Shown: positions 5,211 through 11,292 of the stretch, piece by piece
Numbering within the stretch: the stretch's first letter is position 1
Layout of the letters: every line of letters begins with the position of its first letter
Source: Treponema sp.
Lineage (GTDB): Bacteria; Spirochaetota; Spirochaetia; Treponematales; Treponemataceae
Length of the DNA: 11,292 nt
Direction of reading: 5' to 3'
Assembly: GCA_017613485.1 (NCBI GenBank)
Contig: JAGADS010000221.1
Span: forward strand, 1-11,292
The notes under the pieces: generated by a model
Told to the model about the DNA's origin: nothing
The model's database searches: none
Seen by the model: only the letters and a program-made list of their open reading frames with translations
Made by a program: the position numbers and the translations under genes

Positions 5211-7283
5211 TCATCCCTTGAACTGATCAAGCTGTGAACTGATGGAAGTGATAGCCTTTTCCATGTCGCTGGACAGATCAGAAAGCGTGGATCCTGTTCT
5301 GTGGATTTTCTGTGCACCGGTTAGCATCTGCTCCATGCCGTCTTTCATGCGCGTTGTCTCGTTTTCAAGATCCTGTATTTCCTTGAGTATTGTCTTGTTT
5401 CCTTTCTGCATTTCCAGAGAAGAAGACCGTACCTCGCCAGAGCTGTTGTTCAGTTCCTTGAGTGAGTGGTTAATCTGGAATGAGCCTGCCTGCTGCTCCT
5501 GCATTGCCTGGTTGATTTCCTGAATGTGTGAGTATGTGTTGCCGATGTCGGAGGAGACCTCATTCAATACAGTCTGTGAGTCCTCGGATACAAGAACGAT
5601 GTTGGAGAATGAATCCTGAATGTTCTTGAGCTGTTCTCCGATTGTCTTTGACTGTGTGGAAGAATTCTCGGAAAGCTTACGTATCTCATCTGCAACGACA
5701 CTGAATCCTTTACCTGCTTCTCCTGCATGTGCGGCTTCGATGGCGGCGTTCATTGCAAGGAGGTTTGTCTGCTCTGCAATGGAGGAAATGACCTGGTTTG
5801 CCTCGCTCAATGACTGTGACTGAACCTGTATGTCCTTAATCATGTTGTTGACTTCTTCCTGCTTTGCCACACCCTTTATCGTTTTTTCCTGCAGTGTGTT
5901 GAATGAAGTCGTCAGGTTCTCTACAGATTTGTTTACGCTGTCGATATTTCCCATCATTTCTGTAATTGCACTGGATGCCGTTGTGACGCTTTCTGCCTGC
6001 TGGGCAATCATCTTGTCAAGTGATGCTATGTTGGTGGACATTTCGTTTACGGATTCAGCTGTTTCTTCTACAGATGCAACCTGTGTGCTTATGTTTGAAC
6101 TCATGCTCTGGATTGCCGCAATAATCTCTGTGATTGATGTGGCAGTATCGCTTGTACCGAATTTGAGCTTGTTGCCTGTCTCTACAAGTGCCCCGTTGGA
6201 GTCTTTTACAGAAACCATGATGTCCTGAAGTTTCTTGATAAAGACATTCACGCTGTTACCGAGTGCGTCAATAATCCTGAATGTTGAATTCTTGAGCACA
6301 ACCCTCTGTGTAAGGTCAGCGTTGCCGGACGAAAGGTTGTCCACGGCGTTCTTCAAGGTTGAGATATTTGCCATCAGGCTGGAAACAATATAAACTGCGG
6401 CGATAATGAAAAGAATAACAAGAGTAACTGCAAACGGTGTAATTGCATTTGAAAGGAATTCCTTTATGCCAAAGTCAATGCCCATGGCAAGATGCCAGCC
6501 GACTAAATCCATTGGAGCCAGAACAAAGGAAACTCTTCTTCCGTGGTAGGTCTGAATTGATTTTGCCTTTGGATCTGTGTTTTTTAACTCAGGCATCTTA
6601 TCTGTGACAAGTAAATTCTCTGCAAGGATGGACTGGTCTTTTGCACCTGTGATCTCAAGATTGTCGTTGAACATATACATTTCGATAGATTCATCAAGTC
6701 CCTTGTACATGCCGGAAATAAAATCAGTAAGCGGAATACCAGTTCCTGCAATGCCCACCGGGGTTCCTGATTTATTCCTTACAACGGCGTTTACCCAGAG
6801 CATCGTTACGTTCAGGTCGGGGTTGTAGTTTATGTTGAAGTTGTATTCCTCAGTCTCATACATGGTCATCTTGTACCAGTAGCTGTCAGGGTCATCGGGA
6901 TCAACTGTATAAGCAGCCTGCATGTCAGAGTAGAAAACAAGGTTTTTGTCGGAAACCCAGAACAGTGAATTGCTTATAAATGAATTCTGATAAGCACCGA
7001 ATTCTTTCATGGCCATTTCGCGGATTATCGGGTCATCAGGATTTTCAAGGTAATCTGCAATGGACGGAGAACGTATCATCTGGCGTACAAGAGTAAGTTC
7101 CCCAGTCAGGCTGGACTGAAATTCCAGAGTCTTTAGCTGTGCCGCATGAGTCAGTTTTTCCTCTGCTGTCTTACGGAATAAAAGTCTTCCACCAAGAACC
7201 GCTGCAACCAAAAGAGAGCAGAATGAAATAAAACCGTAGGCAATAATCAAAATAGTGCGTTTGTTTGATTTCTTGTTTTCCAT
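5211..7283 (-). CDS. Methyl-accepting chemotaxis protein with extracytoplasmic dCache-like sensor
   Basis: A 690-aa transmembrane chemoreceptor. TM1 spans about 11-36. The periplasmic sensor (about 37-275) resembles a dCache_1 domain, with [13 protein letters not shown] (108-120), WY at 136-137 and [13 protein letters not shown] (173-185). TM2 spans about 282-303, a HAMP region about 304-358, then a long coiled-coil signalling domain. The hairpin tip that binds CheA/CheW is well conserved at 504-537 ([20 protein letters not shown]... ADEIRKL). There is no C-terminal CheR/CheB-binding pentapeptide; the protein ends QFKG. At the usual amino-acid-binding position R-x-W-Y of dCache sensors I read S-Y-W-Y, so an amino-acid ligand is not supported. 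The ATG has GAGG (7296-7293) upstream and lies 15 nt after the YugP-like stop, so the two are co-transcribed. Ligand unknown. Confidence 0.93.
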   Translation of the reverse strand: MENKKSNKRTILIIAYGFISFCSLLVAAVLGGRLLFRKTAEEKLTHAAQLKTLEFQSSLTGELTLVRQMIRSPSIADYLENPDDPIIREMAMKEFGAYQNSFISNSLFWVSDKNLVFYSDMQAAYTVDPDDPDSYWYKMTMYETEEYNFNINYNPDLNVTMLWVNAVVRNKSGTPVGIAGTGIPLTDFISGMYKGLDESIEMYMFNDNLEITGAKDQSILAENLLVTDKMPELKNTDPKAKSIQTYHGRRVSFVLAPMDLVGWHLAMGIDFGIKEFLSNAITPFAVTLVILFIIAAVYIVSSLMANISTLKNAVDNLSSGNADLTQRVVLKNSTFRIIDALGNSVNVFIKKLQDIMVSVKDSNGALVETGNKLKFGTSDTATSITEIIAAIQSMSSNISTQVASVEETAESVNEMSTNIASLDKMIAQQAESVTTASSAITEMMGNIDSVNKSVENLTTSFNTLQEKTIKGVAKQEEVNNMIKDIQVQSQSLSEANQVISSIAEQTNLLAMNAAIEAAHAGEAGKGFSVVADEIRKLSENSSTQSKTIGEQLKNIQDSFSNIVLVSEDSQTVLNEVSSDIGNTYSHIQEINQAMQEQQAGSFQINHSLKELNNSSGEVRSSSLEMQKGNKTILKEIQDLENETTRMKDGMEQMLTGAQKIHRTGSTLSDLSSDMEKAITSISSQLDQFKG

Positions 7284-7298
7284 CTTCTTAATCCTCGT

Positions 7299-8033
7299 TT
7301 ATCTTCGACTTCTTTTTGAAAGCAAAATCAGGCGTACCAGAGAACCGATCGCCATAAGCGCTGATGCAACATAGGTCATGGCCGCCGCCCATAAAACTTT
7401 TTTAACACCGTTAAGCTCTTCTTCGTCCAGTGTACCTGTCTCCCGCAGGATAACCAGGGCACGTCTTGAGGCATCAAATTCAACTGGAAGCGTAACAAGA
7501 TAAAACAGGGTTGCCGCAAAAAACAGGACGATACCGATTTTTGTGATGATTGAGCATATAGAATAAAATGATGAATTCTGAGCGGAAGCCCCGAATATTA
7601 TGCCAAGGATTGCCATGGTGGGACCAAAGCGTGAACCGATGTTTGCCACAGGATAGAGAGTATGCCTTAGCCCCAGCGGACCGTAGCTTTTGTTATCCTG
7701 AATTGCATGACCGGTTTCATGTGCTGCAACACCTATGGCCGCAATGGAAGTGCTTGAATAAGTTGAGTCGCTTAAGTTCAGGGTTTTATCGCTGGAACTG
7801 TAATTGTCGGTAAGTGAGCCGCTTATACGGTTTATCTGGACATCGTTAATACCGTTTGCCTGCATCAGGATTTTGGCAGCCTGAGCACCGCTGATTCCTC
7901 TTTTACTGGGAACCTTGTCGTATTCAGCAAAACGGTTTTTTACCATGGAAGACGCAATAAGGCTTAGGATCAATGCCGGAACAACTAAGACTAAATAATA
8001 CCAGTCCAGACCAATGGCATTCAAGAAATTCAT
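7299..8033 (-). CDS. YugP-family membrane zinc metallopeptidase
   Basis: A 244-aa protein matching the YugP/Zn_peptidase_2 family in length and motif order. It has an N-terminal membrane segment (about 11-30), a KRGISGAQAAKILM segment (44-57), the zinc site H105-E-T-G-H109 (HExxH type) and two further hydrophobic segments (about 138-150 and 160-183). P-V-E185-F-D-A-S-R-R follows, where E185 is the likely third zinc ligand, and a last membrane segment lies at about 215-238. Family members are predicted membrane-bound zinc proteases with poorly known substrates; envelope quality control is a guess. The start is supported by AAGGAGG 8 nt upstream (8048-8042). It is the first gene of the five-gene minus-strand cluster. 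Confidence 0.9.
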   Translation of the reverse strand: MNFLNAIGLDWYYLVLVVPALILSLIASSMVKNRFAEYDKVPSKRGISGAQAAKILMQANGINDVQINRISGSLTDNYSSSDKTLNLSDSTYSSTSIAAIGVAAHETGHAIQDNKSYGPLGLRHTLYPVANIGSRFGPTMAILGIIFGASAQNSSFYSICSIITKIGIVLFFAATLFYLVTLPVEFDASRRALVILRETGTLDEEELNGVKKVLWAAAMTYVASALMAIGSLVRLILLSKRSRR

Positions 8034-8077
8034 CAGCAGGGCCTCCTTACAGCATGACAGGATTAAGTTTTTCTTAT

Positions 8078-8106
8078 ATTATAGAATATATCCAAAAGGG
8101 CAAGAA
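8078..8106 (-). promoter_or_regulatory. Probable promoter of the YugP-MCP-lipoprotein-PcrA cluster
   Basis: On the minus strand TTCTTG (8106-8101), a 17-nt spacer and a perfect TATAAT (8083-8078) precede the YugP-like gene. The -35 is poor. An inverted repeat AAGAATT (8102-8108) / AATTCTT (8115-8121) with a 6-nt gap overlaps the -35 and could be an operator. The leader would be about 38 nt. Confidence 0.5.
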
Positions 8107-8132
8107 TTCAAGAAAATTCTTTATCAAGAAAC

Positions 8133-8176
8133 AAAAAAAACGAACCGCTCTTAAGGAGGGAGAAATACGGTTCGTT
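8133..8176 (-). terminator. Intrinsic terminator on the minus strand
   Basis: A perfect 9-bp stem AACGAACCG / CGGTTCGTT (8176-8168 and 8147-8139) encloses a 20-nt loop. On the minus strand an unbroken run of eight T follows, counting the last two stem bases (8140-8133). On the plus strand no T-run follows the stem, so the signal is directional. Confidence 0.7.
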
Positions 8177-8196
8177 ATGGGAGGATTTTTCTTGTT
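8133..8196 (-). ncRNA. Candidate short RNA or attenuated leader upstream of the YugP-like gene
   Basis: A good promoter (8231-8203) is followed about 65 nt later by an intrinsic terminator (8176-8133), with no start codon and ribosome site between them that give a credible peptide. The RNA would contain two CCUCC segments. One is in the single-stranded 5' part (8184-8180); the other, CCUCCUUAA (8159-8151), is exposed in the terminator loop. It could act as a trans-acting antisense to Shine-Dalgarno sequences, or the hairpin could be a leader attenuator for the downstream operon. No known Rfam family is recognised. Confidence 0.5.
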
Positions 8197-8202
8197 GTCT
8201 TG

Positions 8203-8231
8203 AATATAATTATTTCGTAAAAAAAAGTCAA
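8203..8231 (-). promoter_or_regulatory. Strong minus-strand promoter of the candidate short RNA
   Basis: TTGACT (8231-8226), a 17-nt spacer and TATATT (8208-8203) give five of six matches at each box. Transcription would start near 8196. A perfect TATAAT on the opposite strand (8205-8210) overlaps the same bases and might serve mtnN, although its -35 region is poor. Confidence 0.65.
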
Positions 8232-8287
8232 GCATTTTGATGAAAATATTTGAAAATCTTGCGGTTTTTTGAAAAGAGGTGCAAAAT

Positions 8288-8995
8288 ATGGCAAAAAAAA
8301 TAGGAATTATCGGTGCAATGGCGGTAGAAGTGGAGCAGTTGAAGGCCGCTATGGAGGACAAATCAGAGAAAATAGAGGGCGGTCTAAGCTTTTTCCTTGG
8401 AAAATTGAACGGAATCGACACAGTTGTAGTTCAGTCCGGTGTGGGCAAAGTGAATGCAGCATTGTGTGCCCAACGTTTAATCATTCAATTCGGGGTAAGC
8501 CACATCATAAACACAGGCATCGCAGGGGCAATGGCATCCGGTTTGGGCGTGCTTGATTTTGTTGTCTCAACAGAGGCACTGTATCACGACATGGATGCGA
8601 CAGGATTCGGCTACAAGATTACAGAAATTCCTCAGATGGATGTCTCGGTTTTCCCGGCAGACAAGGATATGATAAATGCAGCCCGGAATGCATTCAGCAA
8701 AATGGAAAGCTCAAAAGGCCACAAGATTGTCACAGGCCGCATAGCAAGCGGAGACCAGTTCATAAGCGACAAGGCCATAAAGGAAAAGATAAGATTAAAC
8801 TGCAACCCCGCATGTGTGGAGATGGAGGGAGCCGCAATAGCCCATGCCTGCCACCTGAACAAGACACCCTTTGTAATCATCCGCTGCATGAGCGACATGG
8901 CAGACGACAACGGAGAATCCACCTACGACTTCAACGAGAAGACAGCCGCCTCCCTAAGCGCAGGCCTCGTCCTGGAGATGATAAGGGAAATATAG
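8288..8995 (+). CDS. mtnN: 5'-methylthioadenosine / S-adenosylhomocysteine nucleosidase
   Basis: A 235-aa cytoplasmic enzyme that cleaves adenine from MTA, SAH and 5'-deoxyadenosine, serving methionine/purine salvage and, through S-ribosylhomocysteine, AI-2 formation if luxS is present. Length and motifs fit MTAN: KIGIIGAM at 4-11 with E14 matching E. coli catalytic Glu12, GVGKVNA (51-57), NTGIAG (75-80), SGDQFI (154-159), VEMEGAA (177-183) for ribose binding, and SDMAD (202-206), where D203 matches catalytic Asp197. The start is ATG 8288, 7 nt after AGAGGT (8275-8280). An in-frame GTG at 8279 overlaps that site and is unlikely. G+C rises along the gene: 8821-8880 contains 32 of 60, against 10 of 60 in a lipoprotein segment. 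It stands alone on the plus strand, flanked by the two RNA candidates. Confidence 0.95.
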   Translation: MAKKIGIIGAMAVEVEQLKAAMEDKSEKIEGGLSFFLGKLNGIDTVVVQSGVGKVNAALCAQRLIIQFGVSHIINTGIAGAMASGLGVLDFVVSTEALYHDMDATGFGYKITEIPQMDVSVFPADKDMINAARNAFSKMESSKGHKIVTGRIASGDQFISDKAIKEKIRLNCNPACVEMEGAAIAHACHLNKTPFVIIRCMSDMADDNGESTYDFNEKTAASLSAGLVLEMIREI

Positions 8996-9001
8996 ATTTC
9001 T

Positions 9002-9032
9002 AAAAAAAATTTCAAAAAAAGTGAAAAAAAAA
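9002..9032 (+). promoter_or_regulatory. A-tract UP-like element
   Basis: Three A-runs (9002-9009, 9014-9020, 9024-9032) with centres about 11 bp apart end one base before the -35 box at 9034. This is the position of an UP element bound by the RNA polymerase alpha C-terminal domain at stable-RNA promoters. The role is inferred. Confidence 0.5.
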
Positions 9033-9033
9033 T

Positions 9034-9062
9034 TTGACAGGTTAGGAAAGTCATGGTATATT
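9034..9062 (+). promoter_or_regulatory. Near-consensus extended -10 promoter
   Basis: A perfect TTGACA (9034-9039), a 17-nt spacer and TATATT (9057-9062) preceded by TGG (extended -10) make this the strongest promoter in the window. Transcription would start near 9069. The only thing directly downstream on this strand is a terminator about 75 nt further on. Confidence 0.8.
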
Positions 9063-9068
9063 AAAGAT

Positions 9069-9170
9069 AAGCAGAAATGCTTGGCAAGCTCCTGTCTGAT
9101 TGGGGCAATTTCATTTCTCCTCCGTATAATCGGATGGATTACAGGCGGCCAGAGCGGCCGCTTTTGTTTT
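9069..9170 (+). ncRNA. Candidate small RNA gene, about 100 nt, between mtnN and rsuA
   Basis: A strong promoter with UP-like A-tracts and an intrinsic terminator bracket about 100 nt. Predicted by eye: a 5' hairpin AAGCA-GAAA-UGCUU (9069-9082) with a GNRA tetraloop, GCUCC (9088-9092) / GGGGC (9102-9106) around a 9-nt loop, UAAUC (9127-9131) / GAUUA (9137-9141), and the terminator hairpin. CCUGU (9091-9095) could instead pair with ACAGG (9141-9145), so two alternative folds are possible. CUCCUCC (9117-9123) is complementary to Shine-Dalgarno sequences. It lacks the GGAAG-type loop of SRP RNA and is too short for 6S, tmRNA or RNase P RNA. It is not recognised as a known family. An ATG at 9077 has no ribosome binding site and its frame runs through the terminator. 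Confidence 0.65.
9143..9170 (+). terminator. Intrinsic terminator of the candidate small RNA (and possibly mtnN)
   Basis: An 8-bp stem AGGCGGCC / GGCCGCTT (one G-U pair; 9143-9150 and 9156-9163) with loop AGAGC is followed by TTGTTTTTT. The T-run reaches 9172 and overlaps the stop codon of the convergent rsuA-like gene (9171-9173). On the minus strand the stem is not followed by T, so it would not terminate rsuA efficiently. Confidence 0.8.
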
Positions 9171-10001
9171 TTAAATCAGTTCCAGTAATTCAGATAACTC
9201 TATGTCGCTCAAAGGGCGGTATTGACCGGGTAGCAGGCTCTCGTCAAGATACAGGCTTCCCATCGCAATGCGCTTAAGGAAAATGACCTCGTTACCCATG
9301 GCAAGGAACATCCGCTTAACCTGATGGAATTTGCCCTCAGTAATTGTAAGAATGCATGTTGTAAACTCTGCTCCTGTAAGCGTGCAGTATTTGTCATCGC
9401 TTTCTATCCACTTTAGCTCAGCAGGCTTTGTTGTAAAAGAAGGGCTTTTTGTTGCGGGCGGAACTGTGACACCCAGCTTGAACTCCTTTATGTAACGTTC
9501 CCTTTCATCAGGCGGAACATAATCCCTAAGGTATACAAGATAGGTTTTTGGAATGTGTTTTTCGGGGTCGGTAAGGAAATGCGAGAACTGTCCGTCGGTG
9601 GTTAGAAGCAAGAGTCCCTCGGTGTCGGCATCAAGTCGTCCTACGATGTGCAGCGGCGGAAGATCCGGGTGATTCAGTATTTCTGGCGGAAACTGTGCAA
9701 GAACGCTTGTGTGGAGCATTCCGGAGACAGTAGAGCATACTTTATCCTGTTCCTTGTTCAGCATGAGGTAAATGTGCGGTGTAAGGGTAACTTGCTCTCC
9801 CTTAATGCACAGGATGTCGTTTTTTGTATCAACCAGATGTGATGTGCTTGTGATTGTCTTGCCGTTTACAGTGACTTCTCCGTTAAGCAGCATACGCCTT
9901 ACAGAACGGTGTGTGCTTTTTCCGTTTTGAATGAGGATGCGTTCAATTTTAAGAAGATACGGATTAACTGATTCCTTTTGTTTTTTCGGCAAGGGCATCA
10001 T
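9171..10001 (-). CDS. rsuA: RsuA-type rRNA pseudouridine synthase
   Basis: Isomerises a uridine in rRNA to pseudouridine; by family it would be 16S U516. Counting from ATG 10001 (276 aa), an S4 RNA-binding domain (about 15-65, RILIQNGKSTHRSVRRML) precedes the synthase domain. The catalytic motif GRLDADTEGLLLLTTDG is at 121-137, with the nucleophile Asp124, and EGKFHQVKRMF at 222-232. The H-Q-V-K-R-M-F form and the LPGQYRPL ending fit RsuA better than RluB/E/F. The protein is longer than E. coli RsuA (231 aa), mostly before and within the S4 region. Start: the frame can also begin at TTG 10010 or ATG 9998; no good ribosome site precedes any of them. The gene begins 38 nt inside the Hpt gene, so translation is probably coupled. 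Confidence 0.88.
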   Translation of the reverse strand: MMPLPKKQKESVNPYLLKIERILIQNGKSTHRSVRRMLLNGEVTVNGKTITSTSHLVDTKNDILCIKGEQVTLTPHIYLMLNKEQDKVCSTVSGMLHTSVLAQFPPEILNHPDLPPLHIVGRLDADTEGLLLLTTDGQFSHFLTDPEKHIPKTYLVYLRDYVPPDERERYIKEFKLGVTVPPATKSPSFTTKPAELKWIESDDKYCTLTGAEFTTCILTITEGKFHQVKRMFLAMGNEVIFLKRIAMGSLYLDESLLPGQYRPLSDIELSELLELI

Positions 10002-10326
10002 AGAATTCAATGTATTGAGGATGTGTTGTCTTTACGTACTGAATTTTCTCCTCAACGTCTTTTCCTGCCATGATATCCTTACATGCAAACTCCAGGGATT
10101 TTGACAGTTCAGAAAAAGAGGTGCATCCAACCATCAGGGCATTCCCCTTGAGGGCATGAACGATAATCTCATAATTGTTCCAGTCTTCGGCCTGCAGAAA
10201 GTCATTAAGCTTTTGCTTGTTGTCGTCCTTCTCCTGCCTGAATACATCAAGTATGGTAAGATAAAGACTTCTATCACCGCCTGAATATGCCAGGGCACTT
10301 TCCTGATCGATTATGATTTCCGGCAT
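9964..10326 (-). CDS. Stand-alone Hpt (histidine phosphotransfer) protein
   Basis: A 120-aa soluble protein, almost all one Hpt four-helix domain. The phosphoacceptor is His57 in the motif IIVHALKGNALMVGC (54-68), which follows the Hpt consensus H-x-L-K-G-x-(A/S). It should accept phosphate from the receiver of the adjacent hybrid kinase and pass it to a response regulator that is not in the window. The start is supported by AAGGAGG (10340-10334), 7 nt before the ATG, and it follows the kinase stop by 12 nt. Its 3' end overlaps the rsuA-like gene by 38 nt. Domain identity is clear; the kinase partner is inferred from adjacency. Confidence 0.92.
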   Translation of the reverse strand: MPEIIIDQESALAYSGGDRSLYLTILDVFRQEKDDNKQKLNDFLQAEDWNNYEIIVHALKGNALMVGCTSFSELSKSLEFACKDIMAGKDVEEKIQYVKTTHPQYIEFYDALAEKTKGIS

Positions 10327-10338
10327 AGTTTTGCCTCC

Positions 10339-11292
10339 TTATTTATTCTGTATCAAATTCTTCGGTATAGTGCGGAAGAAAACCTCGTATAGTTTGTCCC
10401 GGTCTATAGGCTTGCTTATGTAGTCTGCAAATCCAAGCTTGATATAATGCTCATGAAGCTCCGGCGAAACATTTCCTGTTAGAAGCACGACAGGCGTAGA
10501 AAGGTTCATGTTGCCCTCCATTTCCCTGGATTCTATGAATGTTTCCTCTCCGTTCATTTCCGGCATGTAATAATCCATGAATATTATGTCATACTTTGCT
10601 TTTTTCATCAACTCAAGACATGTTCTTCCGCTTTCGCAAGTGTGTATTTTTGCCTCTGTTTTTTTGAGTAATCCGCTTGCAACAATCAGGTTTATGCTGT
10701 TGTCATCTACGATAAGAACATTGCAGTCGGGGGCTTTTGAGTTTTCGGATATGGTTTCTGCCAGATCTAAAGTATGCATCCGCCTGCTTGCAACATTACC
10801 CGGTGAAATAATTTTCTGATTTATGGCAACAGTAAATCTGGTTCCCTCTCCTTTTTTTGTCGCAAATGAAATGGTTCCTCCCAACAGAGAGGTGAGTTTA
10901 TGACAGATGGCAAGTCCCAGACCGATGCCCTGTATTTCAGTTCTATTAGTGTTTTCCAGATGCTGAAAACCTTGGAAGAGCTGCAGTATGTCTTCGTCAC
11001 GTATGCCATTTCCTGTATCTTCAACATCAAACACAAGAGAAAGTGTAGAATCGGTTTCTTTTCCCCTGATGCGTAAAGATACAGAGCCCTTTTCCGTGTA
11101 TTTGATTGAATTCAAGATAATGTTTCTTAGAACCTGAGTAATATGATAACTGTCTCCATAAAGATGGTCTGGCAGATTTTCGTCTACATCAATCGAAAAA
11201 CTAAGTCCCTTGATTTTTGCCTGAGGAGTGAATTCTGTTTTAATATTCTCCAGGAAATCCCATAGATGATATTCTGATTCTACAAGACTGAA
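10339..11292 (-). CDS. Hybrid histidine kinase-receiver (N-terminus outside window)
   Basis: The frame is open from the right edge to a TAA at 10339 (317 codons visible). The first 59 visible residues (starting FSLVESEYHLWDF) are the linker and start of the ATPase domain; the phosphoacceptor His and the sensor lie beyond the edge. In window numbering: N box QVLRNIILNSIKYTEKG (53-69), G1 DTGNGI (92-97), F box LFQGF (105-109), G2 GIGLGLAI (122-129) and G3 GEGT (148-151). After a linker comes a receiver with acidic DD (196-197), phosphoacceptor Asp240 in FMDYYMP, Thr272 and Lys294 in SKPI. The set is complete, so the receiver should be active. The Hpt gene follows 12 nt downstream, giving a His-Asp-His relay. 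An internal TTG at 11115 is not a start, because the N box continues upstream of it. The input signal cannot be judged from the visible part. Confidence 0.93.
   Translation of the reverse strand, partial: FSLVESEYHLWDFLENIKTEFTPQAKIKGLSFSIDVDENLPDHLYGDSYHITQVLRNIILNSIKYTEKGSVSLRIRGKETDSTLSLVFDVEDTGNGIRDEDILQLFQGFQHLENTNRTEIQGIGLGLAICHKLTSLLGGTISFATKKGEGTRFTVAINQKIISPGNVASRRMHTLDLAETISENSKAPDCNVLIVDDNSINLIVASGLLKKTEAKIHTCESGRTCLELMKKAKYDIIFMDYYMPEMNGEETFIESREMEGNMNLSTPVVLLTGNVSPELHEHYIKLGFADYISKPIDRDKLYEVFFRTIPKNLIQNK

Noticed and set aside
5051..5317. Minus-strand 88-codon frame with a His run, overlapping the chemoreceptor and lipoprotein
   Set aside because: It is out of frame with two well-supported genes; the His run is just the alternative frame of Thr codons in the lipoprotein.
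8177..8203. Plus-strand eight-codon frame after an AAGGAGGG sequence
   Set aside because: The purine-rich site is 17 nt from the ATG, too far. The sequence is better explained as the complement of the minus-strand terminator loop.
8074..8421. Minus-strand 115-codon frame across the mtnN start
   Set aside because: It overlaps the mtnN coding region, the terminator and the promoters, has no homology that I recognise and no ribosome site.
9061..9114. Minus-strand 17-codon frame (starting M-K-L-P-Q) behind a GGAGGAG ribosome-like site
   Set aside because: It lies antisense inside the strong plus-strand promoter and RNA, and its 'ribosome site' is the complement of the CUCCUCC segment. No minus promoter was found for it; it could only be reached by read-through from rsuA.
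9069..9170. SRP (4.5S) RNA as the identity of the small RNA
   Set aside because: The conserved GGAAG-type tetraloop and the adjoining AGCAG bulge of SRP helix 8 are absent.
9077..9277. Plus-strand 66-codon frame starting inside the candidate small RNA
   Set aside because: No ribosome site, only about 8 nt of leader, and it runs through the intrinsic terminator into the rsuA-like gene on the other strand.

Overview
The window looks like accessory-rich chromosome from a spirochaete, most likely a gut or rumen Treponema. This is inferred from gene content, not from a database match. Three lipoproteins have the relaxed lipobox with Phe at -3 typical of spirochaetes (FASC, FVSC, FCSC). The Rpn-type nuclease with a Gly-repeat tail is a family I associate with multicopy genes in Treponema. 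There is also a dCache-type chemoreceptor and a hybrid kinase/Hpt relay. Both window ends cut genes: an Rpn-family nuclease on the left and a hybrid histidine kinase on the right.

Layout: (1) 1-805, minus: 5' part of the Rpn-like PD-(D/E)XK nuclease. (2) 806-1021: divergent control region with an 18-bp perfect palindrome, phased A-tracts and a good plus-strand promoter. (3) 1022-1936, plus: two very AT-rich tandem paralogous lipoproteins. (4) 1937-2076: hairpins plus a 7-bp tandem array. (5) 8033 down to 2077, minus: a tight five-gene cluster of YugP-type zinc peptidase, methyl-accepting chemotaxis protein, RsiV/DUF3298-like lipoprotein, PcrA/UvrD helicase and an unrecognised 62-aa protein. 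(6) 8034-8287: divergent region with a probable short minus-strand RNA or attenuated leader. (7) 8288-8995, plus: MTA/SAH nucleosidase (mtnN). (8) 8996-9170: a near-consensus promoter with upstream A-tracts and an intrinsic terminator about 100 nt later, with no convincing ORF between them, so a probable small RNA gene. (9) 11292 down to 9171, minus: hybrid histidine kinase-receiver, a separate Hpt phosphotransfer protein, and an RsuA-like pseudouridine synthase whose start overlaps the Hpt gene.

The kinase, its receiver and the Hpt protein form a His-Asp-His phosphorelay whose final response regulator is not in the window. The five-gene cluster mixes envelope functions (peptidase, chemoreceptor, lipoprotein) with DNA repair (PcrA), so shared transcription does not imply one pathway. 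The most novel material is non-coding. Two candidate small RNAs flank mtnN on opposite strands, each with its own promoter and terminator, and both carry CCUCC (anti-Shine-Dalgarno-like) segments. I found no CRISPR array, tRNA, rRNA or intact insertion sequence.
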